Part shown: positions 60,663 to 64,000 of the stretch, one piece after another
How positions within the stretch are numbered: position 1 is the stretch's first letter
Layout: each line of letters opens with the position of its first letter
NCBI RefSeq assembly: GCF_024713975.1
Contig: NC_091099.1
Coordinates: 13,373,501 to 13,437,500, forward strand
Length of the DNA stretch: 64,000 bases
DNA from: Paralichthys olivaceus
Lineage: Eukaryota > Chordata > Actinopteri > Pleuronectiformes > Paralichthyidae
Direction of reading: 5' to 3'
Made by a program: the position numbers and the translations under genes
The notes under the pieces: model-generated
What the model saw: the letters and a program-made list of their open reading frames with translations, nothing else
What the model was told of the DNA's origin: nothing
Databases searched by the model: none

Positions 60663-62504
60663 GAAGTAGTTTTTTTTTAAGTCAGCAATATTTAAATGCT
60701 TTTAATGGTTACCAATAACCTGTTTCTTTCCAACTACCGAAGCCAGCACGCACACAAAGAGTAAGAGTTGTGAGAAAAACACTGGTTCGTTGGCCTGACT
60801 TGTCAGAAAAAACAGCTCACTGTGAATTAACGAGTTAACTTTCTCAGCTACTTAACTTATATACTCCAACATAGTTTAAAAAGTTTTATGAGAATGTGTG
60901 GAGAGATAGGCATAAGTTTTTTTTGACCTTTTTGGCTCAAAAGATACCAGCACAGAAAAGTTTTTCTACTTTTAGAGAATAAAAAACACCACATTCAAAC
61001 ACCTGCCTCAGAGTCTTATCAGCTCTGTAAAGGGACAAACATATTAATCGGCTTCAAATATATCGTAATATATCTGCAAGTCACTCTTCTGTTTGAGTGT
61101 TTTATTAAAAAGACTGTGGAGTATAAAATATACACGACCACAACCACAGAAGTGATTGAGGTTATGTATTCGTATGAAACACTACATGTGCATCTATGAT
61201 GTACAGTACATGTGTTGTGTATAAGGTTATTTTAGAGATGTAATTTATGCTAAGAAGTAGAACTGAACTACATGCAGCATTTCTTCACAGAGCAAAGTTG
61301 AGCTTATGCTGTGGAATTACACTTTTGGGTCGAAGATGTTTGTGTGCACTTTGTTTGTTTTTTGGCATTTTTTCATTTTAAGTAGTTTTTGAGTACTTTA
61401 TATATTTATTATAGAGGTTGTCTGTATCTTTAATCCGCCCTTTTACAGTATTTCAGAATATATGATGGAGAATGTCAAAGTAGTAAGGGCTTACCATTGA
61501 ACTCTTCAACTACGGCATGCTTATTATGCTGATTGACATGCAAACATGTGAGTGTGTTTCCGGCAGTTAGGTAAGTCTGCACACAGAGGTCCACCCAGCT
61601 ATTTGAAACTGTACTATGGACTGTGTGAAGAGGTCACAGAGAGAGTAGACTCTGTCTGCTGCCTCGCTGATCACTTGCTAAGGCTCGCTGCATGAAATCA
61701 CCCTTTCGCTGAACAACAGACCAGTAAGTTTTGCTTGTGTACACTTGGTCAACAATTACCAGGATTTCTTCAAGTCAGCATGGATGAAGGATTAGAATGG
61801 AAATAAAAAACAATTCATATATCTCATACGTTTGCACAGATATCCACGGTTAAATTCCAAAAGACACAGTTTACAAGAAGAGATGTCACTTCTTGCCTTT
61901 TACGAGAAACCTATGAGGATGTCTTCTATTGTTTCTTGGTTAATGATCAACAGTAGAGTCCAGATGTTCGCTCTTAAAGTTCTGCTGTGTTCATGTAATT
62001 GCATGACTCCTTATGAATGAAAGGAAATACAATTATAGGAGAAATATTTGAAACGGAATCAATACATTTGAGAAAATAAGTCAGCTGATGATGTTAAGGT
62101 GTGGTGTCATGCGAACACATTGTCGTATTGTGTTTACATATACATAAAGTCGGAGGACTAAATATCTAAAGTAATGTGAAGAACAGCAGTAAGTGTGTGA
62201 GGGACAGTGTGAATGAGTGAGTGAGTGAATAAATGTGTGTTTACAGTGTGTGCTGTCTTTGGTATGGAAGACCATGTCACCTAATGTTTTTTATAAATAA
62301 ATAAATGAATACAACATGATTCCAACTTTTATTATATATAACACATTTACAAAAGTATTCTCATAATCTTCCATAACATTATGAAATAATTAAGTCACTC
62401 AACTGTATTTGAAACATTTACATTCATCAAACTGAGGTACATTTACTAAAGGTGTGTCCCTTTCAATGGCTTTTTTTAAAATAAATAAAAGCCAAATCTC
62501 TGAA
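60663..62504 (+). other. alpk3 3' UTR and convergent spacer
   Basis: No coding exon is seen in this 1.8 kb between the alpk3 stop and the slc28a poly(A) signal. It is AT-rich, carries several AATAAA hexamers, and is probably partly alpk3 3' UTR. The two genes are convergent. Confidence 0.6.
60978..60983 (+). promoter_or_regulatory. First candidate poly(A) signal of alpk3
   Basis: AATAAA about 315 bp after the stop codon. Further AATAAA hexamers at 61,802-61,807 and 62,296-62,301 could give longer 3' UTRs. Which are used cannot be told from sequence. Confidence 0.4.
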
Positions 62505-62510
62505 TTTATT
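62505..62510 (-). promoter_or_regulatory. slc28a poly(A) signal (candidate)
   Basis: AATAAA on the minus strand, 123 bp past the stop codon at 62,633, giving a plausible short 3' UTR. Confidence 0.5.
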
Positions 62511-62632
62511 TTCAGTATAATACATGACAGATGTGCATTCAGCTTTACATTTTTAAAGGAATTGTCACACAATATATAAACACAGAGATTGAACAGTAAA
62601 AAAAAAAAAAAACAGGTGTGTATTTTTCTTCT

Positions 62633-63879
62633 TTACAGACAAACGTTAGAAGAATTGCAGCACTGGCAACATTGCGAGAAAAAATCAGTGGCGTTTGCAA
62701 CTGTGCCCCAGAAGCCTTCAAATGAGATGGTCCCATTGTTTACAGTGCTGTAAAAGAAACCATTCTAGATGTAAATACAAATTTAAAAATCTATGAATCC
62801 AGTCAGATTTGTGTTTCAATCAAATGTAAACGTGTACCTTTCAAAGAGGTCTTGACAGCAGGTCTGAATGTTTCCATCCATGGCATTGAAAGCAGACTCT
62901 TGGAACAGTTGCACACAGTCAGGCGGGGGTACAAAGAGGATCCCTGAGAAGAAGAGTAAAACTTCACTGCAAGATGCTCTTTAGATGCAGTAAAAACAAA
63001 TACTCAATATAAAAAAATTCGGAAAGCTCTTACCTGCAATGCAAGCATTTACAAGAGACACACACGTCCCGGTGATCATAGCTCTGAACACAAGAGACGA
63101 GATATCGCTTCTTTTTGACGGGCATATGGAAGCTTTTGTGAAAGAAAACAGTGCGTCAAAAAACATCCCTGACACTGAACCAGGGTAAATATATATATGG
63201 AATGGAATGGTAAAATACTTACAGAGGCCACCAATCACAATTCCCAGAGAGCTAAAGTTGGCAAACCCACATAGAGCATAAGTGGTGATTATTTCTGATC
63301 GGACCTGAAAGAGAAAAAATGTTTGTTCAGTGCCTCTATACTTTTTTATTTGAACTTGTTTATTATTGTAAAGCAAACGTACGTTGTCATTTACTTACAG
63401 ATATCCACTCAACGTCATAAAGTCCACTGAGTCTGTTGCTCTTCAGTTCAGACAACTTCTCATAAGCCACAAACTCATTGATGAAGAGCTTTGTGCCGAT
63501 TAGTTCGGCCACAATGAAACAATCTTTGTACGGTACACCCATCATGAAGGCCACAGGCATGAACACATAAGAGCAAATCAACTGTGAATACAGAAATACA
63601 AAAGTTCATTTGTTAGACTCACATACATCTCCATAAGTAAATACATGTCAGAATGATGAATTAAATTGTGAGTTCAAGTTTAGGTATATCATAGTTTTGC
63701 TAACTCATACCTGAAATGTGATGTCCGGATATCCCACCATGCCTCCAAACCAACTCAAAGATGCATTTATGAATGCAAGGATGGCAAGAAAGGCGATCAA
63801 GTTTGCTGCGATGTTGGCAACGAGACCTATGGAAGCAGAAGCTCCATTGCTTGCAGCCTCCAGGATGTTCTGCTCATCT
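62633..63879 (-). CDS. slc28a1: Concentrative nucleoside transporter (SLC28A family), last six exons
   Basis: Na+-coupled nucleoside uptake carrier of the plasma membrane. Exons, 5' to 3': 63879-63711, 63581-63399, 63304-63223, 63132-63034, 62943-62838, 62747-62633 (stop). The phases are consistent and total 754 nt, about 250 C-terminal residues. Diagnostic CNT segments are [78 protein letters not shown] and RAMITG...NACIAGILF. Together they cover several transmembrane helices of the transport core. The tail after the last helix is Cys-rich ([16 protein letters not shown]). The N-terminal part lies beyond 64,000. Family assignment is firm. The member (slc28a1 rather than a2 or a3) is inferred only from its position beside alpk3, as in human 15q25. 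Confidence 0.85.
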
Positions 63880-64000
63880 CTAGGAGGGTTTAAAAAAAAA
63901 AAAAAGATTTGACACCCCAAACAGAATAAGCGTTATAGCTAAGCATTGGCTGAAGAAAAGCCTAAAACTCTTACAAAATCACATTTTCAGATTTTTATTT

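Noticed and set aside
1..64000. CRISPR arrays, operons, prophage or bacterial defence systems
   Set aside because: The window is vertebrate nuclear DNA. The short tandem repeats lack unique regular spacers, and no prokaryotic gene is present.

Overview
The window is vertebrate, almost certainly teleost, nuclear DNA. It has intron-rich genes with GT-AG junctions, tRNA-derived SINEs with a tRNA-like B box, a hAT-type MITE, decayed LINE ends and many microsatellites. The gene complement resembles parts of human chromosome 15 (FRMD5, ALPK3, SLC28A1), plus a MALT-type paracaspase paralogue that mammals lack. I found no bacterial, phage or viral genes.

Layout. Positions 1-29,246 are read as the first intron of frmd5, which runs on the minus strand; it holds no recognisable exon, only interspersed repeats and unassigned sequence. 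The first coding exon of frmd5 (29,247-29,348) and a GC-rich promoter follow. Positions 29.4-36.7 kb are intergenic and carry one intact tRNA-His(GTG) gene, an unrecognised 248-codon alanine-rich ORF between two ~240-bp direct repeats, a hAT MITE with perfect 8-bp target-site duplications, and a LINE tail. Positions 36,909-45,361 (minus) encode a complete 631-residue MALT1-like paracaspase in 13 coding exons. All splice phases close and there is no death domain. Positions 47,708-60,662 (plus) encode a complete 1,821-residue ALPK3 in 14 coding exons. Positions 62,633-63,879 (minus) carry the last six exons of a concentrative nucleoside transporter (SLC28A family), which continues beyond the window.

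Relationships. The paracaspase and alpk3 are divergent neighbours whose TATA-type core promoters lie about 1.5 kb apart. The paracaspase promoter has STAT-like and ETS/IRF-like sites against a TATA box, as expected of an immune gene. The alpk3 promoter has a MEF2/TATA site, as expected of a muscle gene. In human, MALT1 sits next to ALPK2, so this pair looks like the whole-genome-duplication counterpart of that locus. The main points for follow-up are the death-domain-less but catalytically intact paracaspase (with a possible 9-nt microexon), the ALPK3 kinase domain with apparently replaced catalytic residues, and the repeat-flanked alanine-rich ORF.
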